IMG/VR virus record: IMGVR_UViG_3300037575_000021
Span: 1-64,000 of that record
Source of the DNA: a virus
Strand: one strand, 5' to 3'
Length of the DNA: 64,000 bases
Both the position numbers and the translations under genes were made by a program. The notes under the pieces were generated by a model, which was not told the origin of the DNA, made no database searches, and saw only the letters and a program-made list of their open reading frames with translations. Positions 55,935 through 62,798 of this stretch are shown here, in pieces (within the stretch, counting starts at the first letter, position 1; every line of letters begins with the position of its first letter).

Positions 55935-56366
55935 CTATTCGTCGTGATACCTTGGTAAATGGTAACATTCAATAATGTGATGCTCTCCTCTTTCATCCAT
56001 AACCAAGTAAACGTCAGCATGGTCTCTAAAACCTGTATAAACCACAGTATCCAATTCCTCAGGCTCTATGAAGATTACCCCACCAATATTGAGAGATACT
56101 TGGTCTGTCTCTTTGTCATAGAACCATTCGTCGTGACCATCAAAGCCATAAACCTCTACGGTGTCTATGCTTATTCCATTTAGGGGTATTCCCTCTTCTT
56201 CCTCATATTCTGTACCTACAGAGCACTCGTCTATTAGTTCAGATAGGGAAAGTCTAGTTTCTTGCTTTGGGGTGTAAACCTTGACATGTTTCCCTTTTGA
56301 TTCATCCCAAAAATGGGCTAATGTGTTAGTGCTTATTACTAGGGTAATCAATGCTAGTGATTTCAT
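55935..56366 (-). CDS. Secreted acidic protein
   Basis: A 143-residue protein with a signal peptide (M-K-S-L-A-L-I-T-L-V-I-S-T-N-T-L-A). The mature part is acidic with histidines (H-F-W-D-E-S, G-F-D-G-H-D-E-W-F, G-E-H-H-I-I-E-C-Y-H) and two cysteines. Likely periplasmic. No family recognised; next to the second secreted barrel-like protein. Confidence 0.7.
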   Translation of the reverse strand: MKSLALITLVISTNTLAHFWDESKGKHVKVYTPKQETRLSLSELIDECSVGTEYEEEEGIPLNGISIDTVEVYGFDGHDEWFYDKETDQVSLNIGGVIFIEPEELDTVVYTGFRDHADVYLVMDERGEHHIIECYHLPRYHDE

Positions 56367-56376
56367 GGTGTTTCCT

Positions 56377-56826
56377 TCAGAATTCTAGGTTTAGTGGTAC
56401 ATGGAAGCTCACACCGACTAGAGACTTAGGGATGTACATAAAACGGGTGCTTAAGTAGGTGCTTACGGGTACAGTGTAGGACAAATGGGGGAAGGCTAGT
56501 ATTCTTTCATGGTTATATTTTACGTACCCAGTGGCTAGGGCTAGGCCTGCCTTAAGTTCACCATATTTACTTTTATGGAGTCCATATTCTTTACCTAGGT
56601 AGAATGACTCCTCGCATACTGTGTTTTTATACCTTCCGAATGAGTACCCATTGTAAGTGACGCCTATTAGGTTGTGGGTCTCGTTGAAGCAATCATCTCC
56701 TATTTCTTCTTTTACATAACTTCTATGACCTGACCATAAGCCTAGGTCAATTCCAAACCCCTCTAATTCATAAGATAGGGATGGTAGTGAGAATAGTGAA
56801 GCTAGAACAAATAGGTAGTATTTCAT
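56377..56826 (-). CDS. Secreted/outer-membrane protein, paralogue of 35883-36302
   Basis: A 149-residue protein with a signal peptide (M-K-Y-Y-L-F-V-L-A-S-L-F-S-L-P-S-L-S). Shares C-x-N-E-T/S-H-x-L-I-G and G-x-Y-x-N-T-x-C-x-x-S-F-Y-x-G with the protein at 35.9 kb, as well as a strand-rich end with F-M-Y-I-P-K-S-L-V-G. Probably a small outer-membrane barrel such as a surface-modifying or exclusion protein. Its start overlaps the 34-aa peptide stop (TAATG). Confidence 0.76.
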   Translation of the reverse strand: MKYYLFVLASLFSLPSLSYELEGFGIDLGLWSGHRSYVKEEIGDDCFNETHNLIGVTYNGYSFGRYKNTVCEESFYLGKEYGLHKSKYGELKAGLALATGYVKYNHERILAFPHLSYTVPVSTYLSTRFMYIPKSLVGVSFHVPLNLEF

Positions 56827-56930
56827 TATTGCTTACCTTTGTTTAAGTGTCTGTATAGAAGTTCGCCTAAAAAACAACCTAATCCGAAAACTATCAGCGC
56901 CAATGCTAATACTACTGAGACTAAGGCCAT
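56826..56930 (-). CDS. Tiny membrane peptide (34 aa)
   Basis: Read directly: M-A-L-V-S-V-V-L-A-L-A-L-I-V-F-G-L-G then C-F-L-G-E-L-L-Y-R-H-L-N-K. One membrane segment with a basic tail. GAGG upstream and a TAATG overlap with the next gene support coding. Confidence 0.68.
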   Translation of the reverse strand: MALVSVVLALALIVFGLGCFLGELLYRHLNKGKQ

Positions 56931-56942
56931 GTTTAATTCCTC

Positions 56943-57017
56943 TTATTGGAATACTGCCAATGCAGCGAATCCAGCAAAGCTAAAAGAGATAATTTCACCA
57001 ATGATTAGTAATTCCAT
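56943..57017 (-). CDS. Tiny membrane peptide (24 aa)
   Basis: Read directly: M-E-L-L-I-I-G-E-I-I-S-F-S-F-A-G-F. GGGAG lies eight bases upstream. Mostly one hydrophobic helix. Confidence 0.55.
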   Translation of the reverse strand: MELLIIGEIISFSFAGFAALAVFQ

Positions 57018-57030
57018 GGTATCTACTCCC

Positions 57031-57105
57031 TTAAGCTGCTAGGCAAAGTGCACAAGTAACGATCACTGGAAGGTAGATGAATTTGAAAGCGAATGAAGTG
57101 GCCAT
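57031..57105 (-). CDS. Tiny membrane peptide (24 aa)
   Basis: Read directly: M-A-T-S-F-A-F-K-F-I-Y-L-P-V-I-V-T-C. AAGGAA upstream. It starts a run of four tiny genes before the secreted proteins. Confidence 0.55.
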   Translation of the reverse strand: MATSFAFKFIYLPVIVTCALCLAA

Positions 57106-57144
57106 GTGGGCGATTCCTTTTGTTTGTTGAATGTCTATAATTCA

Positions 57145-57172
57145 ATAATAAAGCATCCTACTTTAAAGTCAA
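57145..57172 (-). promoter_or_regulatory. sigma70 promoter of the tiny-peptide operon
   Basis: Minus-strand TTGACT - 16 bp - TATTAT, 40 bp upstream of the first tiny peptide. Confidence 0.75.
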
Positions 57173-57190
57173 ACATTTTGTTTAATATTA

Positions 57191-57421
57191 TTATGATTTT
57201 TTAAGGTTTATTTGGAACTTCTCTAATGTCTCCAATTCTTTAGGGCTTACTGTCATAATGTGGCCATTTACTAGGGCTATCCAGTAGCACCTATCAATCA
57301 ATCCTTTGACTCTTTGGCAGATATTGGAGGTGTACCCCAAATCCTTACCAAAATTGGTCACTTTCCCATGTCCTTGGTAATTCTTGTTAAGGTAAGCCTG
57401 TACCCTCATTAGTCGAATCAT
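57191..57421 (-). CDS. Small hypothetical protein
   Basis: A 76-residue protein with basic helices (I-R-L-M-R-V-Q-A-Y-L-N-K, I-C-Q-R-V-K-G-L-I-D-R-C). A helix-turn-helix is possible but not certain. A strong terminator lies upstream at 57.44 kb. Confidence 0.65.
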   Translation of the reverse strand: MIRLMRVQAYLNKNYQGHGKVTNFGKDLGYTSNICQRVKGLIDRCYWIALVNGHIMTVSPKELETLEKFQINLKKS

Positions 57422-57437
57422 ATTTAATACCTCAAAT

Positions 57438-57477
57438 AAAAAAGGGGCTGGTAGTTGTCAGGGAGAGAACCAGCCCC
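57438..57477 (-). terminator. Rho-independent terminator after ComEA-like gene
   Basis: Minus-strand GGGGCTGGT...ACCAGCCCC, nine pairs, followed by TTTTTTATTT. Confidence 0.92.
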
Positions 57478-57510
57478 TAAGTAATGGCCCACATGGCCAA
57501 ACCTTAAAAT

Positions 57511-57786
57511 TTATTTAAACTTAATACGGTCTTTATTAGCTTCGATTGTTTTAGGCCCAATGCGGTAAACCTTATCAAAATCCTCAAAAGTTTTAAAAGG
57601 ACCATTCTTTTCACGGTATTGCACGATTGCCTTAGCAGTCTTAGGGCCAATACGCTCTAGTGTGTCTAATTGCTCAACCGTTGCCGTGTTTACATTTACT
57701 GGGCCATCCTCAGCAAATACAGGGTTAAAGATTAGGCTTGATAGCACAAGCACAAGGCCAGAAAGTAATACATTAAGTTTTTTCAT
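57511..57786 (-). CDS. ComEA-like secreted helix-hairpin-helix protein
   Basis: A 91-residue protein with a signal peptide cut near V-F-A-E-D (residue 25) and a ComEA-type double HhH domain: V-N-V-N-T-A-T-V-E-Q-L-D-T-L, I-G-P-K-T-A-K-A-I-V-Q-Y-R and F-D-K-V-Y-R-I-G-P-K-T-I. In naturally competent bacteria ComEA binds incoming DNA in the periplasm. In a phage it could help genome entry or block competing DNA; both are inferences. It has its own promoter and a strong terminator. Confidence 0.92.
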   Translation of the reverse strand: MKKLNVLLSGLVLVLSSLIFNPVFAEDGPVNVNTATVEQLDTLERIGPKTAKAIVQYREKNGPFKTFEDFDKVYRIGPKTIEANKDRIKFK

Positions 57787-57841
57787 GGTTTAGTTTCCTA
57801 TTTTGGTTTGAATTGGGCCAGTTTCCCGCCCCGTCACTTTC

Positions 57842-57869
57842 AATATAGGACACCCCAAAGTTAAAGCAA
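57842..57869 (-). promoter_or_regulatory. Promoter of the ComEA-like gene
   Basis: Minus-strand TTGCTT - 16 bp - TATATT, about 55 bp before the start codon. Confidence 0.6.
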
Positions 57870-57893
57870 GTAAATTTGTTTAAATTTTTAAAA

Positions 57894-58508
57894 TTATTTA
57901 TCAATTAGCTTTGTCACTAGCTCTGTATGCTCAAAAGCTAGTTCTCCCGTGAGCTTATGCATATTACTGTTAGGGGTTAATAACACTAGCGTGCATAGCC
58001 AATCGGTGCCCTGAGAGTTAGGCCCTAGGTTCTTGGTCAATTCCCTACAGTATTTTTCGTTGTACTCAGGCTCTATTGAGTTAGTCCTATGGAATCCAAA
58101 CAGGCTAGTTCTATACGCTTCCCTTTCTTTAAAGTTTGTGTATATCACTAGGCAGCTAGAAAGGCATTGACCCTCAGGGGCAACCCTTACAGGTAGACCA
58201 GTATTAGAGAGTAGTTCAGCTATTCGCCTAGCCTCGTTTATTGACCCTCCTATTGAGTCTATTTGTATTACATCTATTTCACTGGTTAGGCCCTTCTCTA
58301 ACTTATCCTTAATCCTCTTATATGTTCCTTTCTTTATTTCACCTATGGGGATATTAAGAATGTTGCCATTCCCTCTAAAGTCTGGCTCTAATTTCTCAGG
58401 TGTGAAGTAAGGAACTTTAAACCGACCCCCTTTATATTCAGGGAAAGGATTAACTATTATCACCCCAACGAATAGAGCCGCTAGTAAGTTCTCTAAGGTC
58501 TCGTTCAT
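57894..58508 (-). CDS. Membrane-anchored ClpP-like serine protease
   Basis: A 204-residue protein with a hydrophobic N-terminal segment (L-A-A-L-F-V-G-V-I-I-V-N-P-F) and a ClpP/crotonase-type fold: I-Q-I-D-S-I-G-G-S-I-N-E-A-R, then E-G-Q-C-L-S-S-C-L-V-I-Y with the nucleophile Ser, and F-G-F-H-R with a His. This matches predicted periplasmic ClpP-like proteins of the COG3904 type. It may act in the envelope or on signal-type substrates; target unknown. Confidence 0.8.
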   Translation of the reverse strand: MNETLENLLAALFVGVIIVNPFPEYKGGRFKVPYFTPEKLEPDFRGNGNILNIPIGEIKKGTYKRIKDKLEKGLTSEIDVIQIDSIGGSINEARRIAELLSNTGLPVRVAPEGQCLSSCLVIYTNFKEREAYRTSLFGFHRTNSIEPEYNEKYCRELTKNLGPNSQGTDWLCTLVLLTPNSNMHKLTGELAFEHTELVTKLIDK

Positions 58509-58955
58509 CTGGTACTGCCTCTAATTTCCGAACCCTTTAATGATAGCCTATTAGCCTATATTGACTAAAAATTAAGCAAAATGACAAGGGATTGACATTA
58601 ATTAGCGCCCTATGACTAAAGTCAGATAAAAATACATAAAAAGTGTCAAAAAGGTGTTGCAAGTTAGAACGAGCCACTTTATAGTTACAAACAACAAAAC
58701 GGAATAAGGAACTAATCCAAGCAATACGGAAATTATAAGAAGTACGGAAGCGGTCTAGCCCAATCGATAAACTAATTAAGAACAAATACCAAATAAAAAT
58801 AGTTCGCAGTTAGTTTTAATTTCCAAACTTAAAAACGCTTATCAATTAGCTTTGTGTTTCAAGAATGCGAATGACTATCATTTATCTTTCTAGATGCAAA
58901 CGCTTCTCACTCAGGAACCATTCCTGATCCTGTATAAAAACGGAAGTCAAACTCT
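58509..58955. other. Non-coding region upstream of the ClpP-like gene
   Basis: No supported gene. It contains a 17-nt duplicate (58839-58855) of the last codons of the ClpP-like gene (also 57897-57913) and a TCAGGAA-CCA-TTCCTGA hairpin near 58.92 kb. Confidence 0.45.
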
Positions 58956-59037
58956 CAGATGAAAAAGTCAATTGGGTTCGAAAATTTACGTCAACTTTTC
59001 AAATGAAAAAGCCAATTGGGTTCAAAAATTCTCAAAT
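58956..59037. repeat. Two and a half copies of a 33-44 bp tandem repeat
   Basis: Units start at about 58957 and 59001, each with (A/G)ATGAAAAAG(T/C)CAATTGGGTTC(G/A)AAAATT, and the first also ends in ACGTCAACTTTTC. Flanking words AAATGAAAA and AAAATTT-ACGTCAA recur in the 63.7 kb array. Confidence 0.75.
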
Positions 59038-59150
59038 GTTAAAACCACCCATCTGGTTATTATAGATGAGCAAGAGCCTCCATTATTGCTTTCCCTTCTG
59101 CCACTCTTCCACCGTATCTATAATAAGGTGATTTGGTGGGGTGTCAAGCT

Positions 59151-59537
59151 TTAAAGGTAGATAATCTCTTGATTATATTCAATTGTTCTAGTTATAGGAT
59201 TATATAGGAAATTGCTTGTTAGTGGGTTGGTGCCTAGTTCAGTCTCTATACATCCGTATAGGTCAGAAAATTCTAGCAAGGGCTCTAATAGCTTATCATG
59301 CTTAGGCCTCCAAAACATATTCCTTTCCCTATCATTACATAGTAAGGTGAAAAAGTCCACACCTTCGGATATAAAGGTAAATGTGCCCATTCCGCTAACG
59401 TACTCTAGGCGTCTCTTGGGGAACCTTCCAGCCCAGTACTTAAAGACATCTAGTAGGGCACTGTCTAATTGCCTCATTATGTCCTTGTGTAGCCTCTCAT
59501 TCTGGGCTTTGATATTCTGTAGGATTGCTTCCTTCAT
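59151..59537 (-). CDS. Hypothetical protein
   Basis: A 128-residue protein from ATG 59537, where it overlaps the preceding stop by ATGA; an upstream start at 59555 is less likely. Basic helical N-terminus (N-I-K-A-Q-N-E-R-L-H-K-D), then F-K-Y-W-A-G-R-F-P-K-R-R and a C-terminal domain with Y-N-P-I-T-R-T-I-E-Y. No family. Confidence 0.64.
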   Translation of the reverse strand: MKEAILQNIKAQNERLHKDIMRQLDSALLDVFKYWAGRFPKRRLEYVSGMGTFTFISEGVDFFTLLCNDRERNMFWRPKHDKLLEPLLEFSDLYGCIETELGTNPLTSNFLYNPITRTIEYNQEIIYL

Positions 59538-59806
59538 AGTGCACCCCCTAGGCAAGCTGAAGAGATAAGGCCCCTAAATGAATCGGTTTGGCCATAGCCT
59601 GACCATGCTAGAAGGTGCTCTTTAATGTTTCTCCCTGTCTGGTCTACAATGATTAAACCTTGTGTTGTATTGCGTACAGCTAGGAAGGCATGACCTTTGC
59701 GGTTAAGTACATGTTCAATTCCCTGTTTTCTAGCCTTCACAATAGCTTTAAGAAGGTTAGCCTTAACGGTTCTGTTCATGTGGGAGCGGTTGAAAGCAAA
59801 AGCCAT
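59534..59806 (-). CDS. Hypothetical basic protein
   Basis: A 90-residue basic protein (A-F-N-R-S-H-M-N-R-T-V-K-A-N-L-L) with an E-H-V-L-N-R-K-G-H-A-F-L-A-V-R-N segment. Preceded by the promoter element at 59846-59874. No family. Confidence 0.64.
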   Translation of the reverse strand: MAFAFNRSHMNRTVKANLLKAIVKARKQGIEHVLNRKGHAFLAVRNTTQGLIIVDQTGRNIKEHLLAWSGYGQTDSFRGLISSACLGGAL

Positions 59807-59845
59807 GATTTTAGTCCTTTGTTGGTTTGTTTAGCTTATGGGGTA

Positions 59846-59874
59846 ATGATAAAGGCCCACTAGGGGCCTGTCAA
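59846..59874 (-). promoter_or_regulatory. Promoter with GC hairpin in its spacer
   Basis: Minus-strand TTGACA - GGCCCCTAGTGGGCCTT (17 bp) - TATCAT. The spacer forms a GGCCC/GGGCC hairpin that is followed by TTTATCATT, so the same bases could act as terminator for the gene upstream. Confidence 0.7.
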
Positions 59875-59883
59875 TAGTTTATT

Positions 59884-60171
59884 TTAGATTTTGTTTAAAT
59901 CTTCTAGGTCTAATTCAATGCATATATGTGTGGTGCTTGCCTCTACCCACTTATCAGTGCAACGCATACCACGGGGTAAGGTGTGCTCTAGCTTCCGTAC
60001 AAGGTGTTTGTACTTATAGCTAATGGGTTGGCCTGCCATTTGCTTGATGGCGCGCTTACGTTGTCTAGAGTACTCAGCAAAAGGGTTATATTGCCCCCTG
60101 TGAAGGTGTAGGTGCAATAAGTGGGTTTGAGAGGCTTTTGATTGTTTCATGCTCATAATAGGAACCATCAA
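59884..60171 (-). CDS. Hypothetical His/Lys-rich protein
   Basis: A 95-residue protein. H-L-L-H-L-H-L-H-R-G-Q-Y and a basic R-Q-R-K-R-A-I-K-Q-M region; the C-terminal half is an I-C-I-E-L-D-L-E-D-L strand-helix. The start is uncertain (alternatives M6/M8). No family. Confidence 0.58.
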   Translation of the reverse strand: MMVPIMSMKQSKASQTHLLHLHLHRGQYNPFAEYSRQRKRAIKQMAGQPISYKYKHLVRKLEHTLPRGMRCTDKWVEASTTHICIELDLEDLNKI

Positions 60172-60201
60172 CTAATTGGACTTTATGTTTAAGAGGGGGT
60201 A

Positions 60202-60230
60202 ATAATAAAGGCCCCTTCGGGCCTTGTCAA
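60202..60230 (-). promoter_or_regulatory. Promoter with GC hairpin in its spacer
   Basis: Minus-strand TTGACA - AGGCCCGAAGGGGCCTT (17 bp) - TATTAT. The TGA inside TTGACA is also the stop codon of the upstream gene. Confidence 0.75.
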
Positions 60231-60553
60231 GGGTTTATCTCCCTTAACCTAAAACTAGGGCGCGGGTCGTTTAACTTCCATCCTGAATTATTACCGCCAA
60301 CTTTAAACAAGGCCCTTTTGGGGGCTGCATTAATCATTTGGTACTTACTGCGCCCTATAACCCCTTTGTGGGACTCAATCCCAAGCGCTACCCCGTGATC
60401 GATATAGACAATAGTATAGGTAGTCTCGTTAAAACTTCCTACATTATTTGCATAAATACGCCCAACCTCTAAATCCCTAGCCGTATCAAATTGGGAATAA
60501 TATTCCTCAAATGTGCACAAGCCGTCTAGTGCGTTACTATAAGTGAACCGCAT
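60227..60553 (-). CDS. Hypothetical protein
   Basis: A 108-residue protein: Y-A-N-N-V-G-S-F-N-E-T-T-Y-T-I-V-Y-I-D-H and a V-G-G-N-N-S-G-W-K end region. Its stop TGA is shared with the -35 box of the next promoter. No family. Confidence 0.64.
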   Translation of the reverse strand: MRFTYSNALDGLCTFEEYYSQFDTARDLEVGRIYANNVGSFNETTYTIVYIDHGVALGIESHKGVIGRSKYQMINAAPKRALFKVGGNNSGWKLNDPRPSFRLREINP

Positions 60554-60554
60554 T

Positions 60555-60806
60555 TTAGAAATCCTCTATATTGAGGGCACTGTATGACAATTGGTAGCAA
60601 GTGCCTTGTGAATCGTCTAGGTCGTTGGTCTCTGAATGGCCTATATTTTGATAGTCATTAGGGACTAAAGAACTAGCGCCCTCTTTGCTTAGGGCCTTTT
60701 CGTACTCCTGCCATGTTTCCACCTCTTTAGGCGTTAACTGACTGGTGTTACCGTCAAAGATTGCATTTAGGTATTTTTTAGGGACTACACGTTTTAGAAT
60801 TGCCAT
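60555..60806 (-). CDS. Hypothetical protein (short DUF6926-like?)
   Basis: An 83-residue protein with L-T-P-K-E-V-E-T-W-Q-E-Y-E and a C-terminal D-D-S-Q-G-T-C-Y-Q-L-S-Y. The order of a helix with LTP-E-V and a final G-x-C-Y-x-(V/L) strand resembles DUF6926 proteins, but the match is weak. An AGAGG site precedes it. Confidence 0.6.
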   Translation of the reverse strand: MAILKRVVPKKYLNAIFDGNTSQLTPKEVETWQEYEKALSKEGASSLVPNDYQNIGHSETNDLDDSQGTCYQLSYSALNIEDF

Positions 60807-60813
60807 GGCTCTA

Positions 60814-60960
60814 TTATCCTCTGTGATTCACGTCACAATTATTTTCATTCCACTCATAAGTGGATTTTGGGGTTTGGGTTGGTTTGTTAGCTTTGCGGTC
60901 TCTAGCTCGCTTTAGGGCGGCTTCTTGACGTTTGGTAGCTTTTGATTTGAAAATGCACAT
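60814..60960 (-). CDS. Small basic peptide (48 aa)
   Basis: Read directly: M-C-I-F-K-S-K-A-T-K-R-Q-E-A-A-L, then K-R-A-R-D-R-K-A-N-K and an acidic-amide end. The basic helix suggests nucleic-acid binding. Weak ribosome site. Confidence 0.52.
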   Translation of the reverse strand: MCIFKSKATKRQEAALKRARDRKANKPTQTPKSTYEWNENNCDVNHRG

Positions 60961-60998
60961 TGTTTGGTTCTCGTTGGTTCGTTTCAAAGTATGTACAC

Positions 60999-61027
60999 AT
61001 AATAAAGGCCCACTAGGGGCCTGTCAA
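60999..61027 (-). promoter_or_regulatory. Promoter with GC hairpin in its spacer
   Basis: Minus-strand TTGACA - GGCCCCTAGTGGGCCTT (17 bp) - TATTAT, identical in spacer to the 59.85 kb element. Confidence 0.75.
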
Positions 61028-61035
61028 TAGATTAT

Positions 61036-61551
61036 TTAAAATAATTTAACTATTTTATTTTTCATATCTTCCCCTAAGTGGGTTAGTCCGTAGGAGCCAT
61101 TAGAGGCCTTTCTTTCAATATAGCCTCGACTCTCAAGAAGTGCCGCCCCTGTCTTGCTATGTATACCGAAGGCTTTTTCTGGGGCAAGGATGCAGGCTAT
61201 ACCACGGTAGCCGTAATCAGTGGCGAATTCTGAAGCAGTTAGGCGCTTTTCATTGCCCTTTTCTGGTTTTATATCACTTATGGGTGTCTGTCCCTCATCA
61301 TCTACAATTTGTTCAAGGGTAATAAAACCCCTGTTAGTGACTACACCAGCACAAACACCAGTTAAACTAAAACATGATTTCATGGTGTCGATAACCTCTA
61401 AGAGGTCAAAGGCCCCTGTAGTGTTTCCCCCTTCGTCAGTCACACAGTCCACAGTTGAAGGGGTAGTGTATACCGCATTTTCCTCTAGGGCTTCGTTATA
61501 GGTGCCATAGTCGCCAGTGTTAAACATTGAAATGTTGTAATAGGTGCTCAT
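61036..61551 (-). CDS. Hypothetical protein with winged-helix-like C-terminus
   Basis: A 171-residue protein. The C-terminal ~60 residues (T-A-S-E-F-A-T-D-Y-G-Y, T-G-A-A-L-L-E-S-R-G-Y-I-E-R and Y-G-L-T-H-L-G) look like a winged helix. The N-terminal half has several cysteines (T-V-D-C, C-F-S, V-C-A). A transcription-factor-like role is possible. Confidence 0.62.
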   Translation of the reverse strand: MSTYYNISMFNTGDYGTYNEALEENAVYTTPSTVDCVTDEGGNTTGAFDLLEVIDTMKSCFSLTGVCAGVVTNRGFITLEQIVDDEGQTPISDIKPEKGNEKRLTASEFATDYGYRGIACILAPEKAFGIHSKTGAALLESRGYIERKASNGSYGLTHLGEDMKNKIVKLF

Positions 61552-61562
61552 GGTTTACCCTC

Positions 61563-61709
61563 CTACAGGTAACGGTTTTGTTTGTTCTTACGGTTATCAC
61601 GGAAAAGCTTAGCAGCTTTACGTTGTTTCTTGCTCAAGTTTTTATGATTATTTGGATTATAATCTTCGTTCTCAATTTCTACAGTGTTTAAGTTTTGAGC
61701 GTTTTTCAT
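61563..61709 (-). CDS. Small basic peptide (48 aa)
   Basis: Read directly: M-K-N-A-Q-N-L-N-T-V-E, an acidic start, then K-K-Q-R-K-A-A-K-L-F-R-D-N-R-K-N-K-Q-N. AAGGTGA precedes the ATG. Probably nucleic-acid binding by charge. Confidence 0.7.
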   Translation of the reverse strand: MKNAQNLNTVEIENEDYNPNNHKNLSKKQRKAAKLFRDNRKNKQNRYL

Positions 61710-61737
61710 ATAGTCACCTTTTTGGTTAGTGGTTTGT

Positions 61738-62007
61738 TTAGTGTGTTGTTATTTTAAGGAAGTTATCCTCAAGTGTTAACACTTTACCGTTATTTAATTC
61801 TAGTGTTTTTGCTTTTGATTGCTTCATAAGAGAAGCAACCCGAAAGACTGCGCCCAGTAGGTTATCAGTGTCAACGCCTTGACAATCTAGGTCAAAAACT
61901 GCCGTTTCCATTAGGCCCTTGGCGGTCTCTAGCTCGATCTTGGCGCACTCTAAAGAGTACGCCTTTTCGGCTTCTTTTTGGGCTTTTCTTTTACCGAAAC
62001 CAAACAT
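61738..62007 (-). CDS. Hypothetical protein
   Basis: An 89-residue protein: helix K-R-K-A-Q-K-E-A-E-K-A-Y-S, then C-Q-G-V-D-T-D-N-L-L-G-A-V and K-T-L-E-L-N-N-G-K-V-L-T-L-E strands. Overlaps the next gene by 1 bp (TAATG). Confidence 0.65.
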   Translation of the reverse strand: MFGFGKRKAQKEAEKAYSLECAKIELETAKGLMETAVFDLDCQGVDTDNLLGAVFRVASLMKQSKAKTLELNNGKVLTLEDNFLKITTH

Positions 62008-62717
62008 TATGCCGCCGCCTTATATTCATCTTCGCTTACTTCATAGCTAAGGCAATCAAAAGCAGCCTTTTGGATGCAGTGGTCTAGGGTAATGGATTGG
62101 CCACATGCTTGGCGTCCCCAATACTCATTATTTAGTGTCACTTCGTCTTTCAACCAGTACACAATGTCAGGGCATAGGAACCACTGATAAACCTCTGGGT
62201 AATGCTCATAACAATCTAGACTTTCTAACTCGTCAATAATGTCCTGCACCTCTTGGCGCTCATCATATAATTCGTCTGAAACTTCAGATAAAAATTCTTC
62301 GTAGTCCTCTATATATGTAGAGAAATCAATAGGGCCAGCCTTGCGGCGTTCTTCGTAAGACTCGACCCATAACTGGTGCAAATCGTCCTCATTATCAGGG
62401 TCAGGCATAGAGTCAAGTTTTTCTTGATACTCTTCTATTTTCTCGTCTCTTTCTTCCTCTGTTAGTTGGAAGTGCTCACCCTCTAGCTCAATTTCACCCC
62501 AGCTTTCATCTAGCCCACAATCTTCACGGGTAAAAGGTGCATCCTGCCCATGCTCTGTGTGTTCCATGCTTAAGATAAATTCAACCTCTGTGGTCATGTT
62601 GTAGCATTGGCGGGTTCTTACAAATTCATCGGCTATTTCTTGACGTTGGGAGCCATTTAGCTTATCGAAAGATTCAACATAAAGAACTGGCTTATTTGGT
62701 AGGTTGATTTTAAACAT
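62007..62717 (-). CDS. Hypothetical acidic protein
   Basis: A 236-residue strongly acidic protein with long E/D-rich helices (E-E-R-D-E-K-I-E-E-Y-Q-E-K, E-V-Q-D-I-I-D-E-L-E) and a W-F-L-C-P-D-I-V-Y-W region. Such DNA-mimic-like composition is common in early phage proteins, but no family was recognised. Confidence 0.65.
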   Translation of the reverse strand: MFKINLPNKPVLYVESFDKLNGSQRQEIADEFVRTRQCYNMTTEVEFILSMEHTEHGQDAPFTREDCGLDESWGEIELEGEHFQLTEEERDEKIEEYQEKLDSMPDPDNEDDLHQLWVESYEERRKAGPIDFSTYIEDYEEFLSEVSDELYDERQEVQDIIDELESLDCYEHYPEVYQWFLCPDIVYWLKDEVTLNNEYWGRQACGQSITLDHCIQKAAFDCLSYEVSEDEYKAAA

Positions 62718-62754
62718 TTTGTTTACCTTTTAGGCTTTGCTTTGAATGTGTTTG

Positions 62755-62784
62755 TATTGTGGCCCCTTAGTTGGGGCCTGTCAA
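62755..62784 (-). promoter_or_regulatory. Promoter-like element with GC hairpin in its spacer
   Basis: Minus-strand TTGACA - GGCCCC-AACTAA-GGGGCC (18 bp) - ACAATA. The perfect six-pair hairpin fills the spacer. Confidence 0.6.
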
Positions 62785-62798
62785 GGGTTTATTTTAAA

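Noticed and set aside
58537-58785. 82-residue minus-strand open frame
   Set aside because: Needs a TTG start with no ribosome site; composition is unlike neighbouring proteins.
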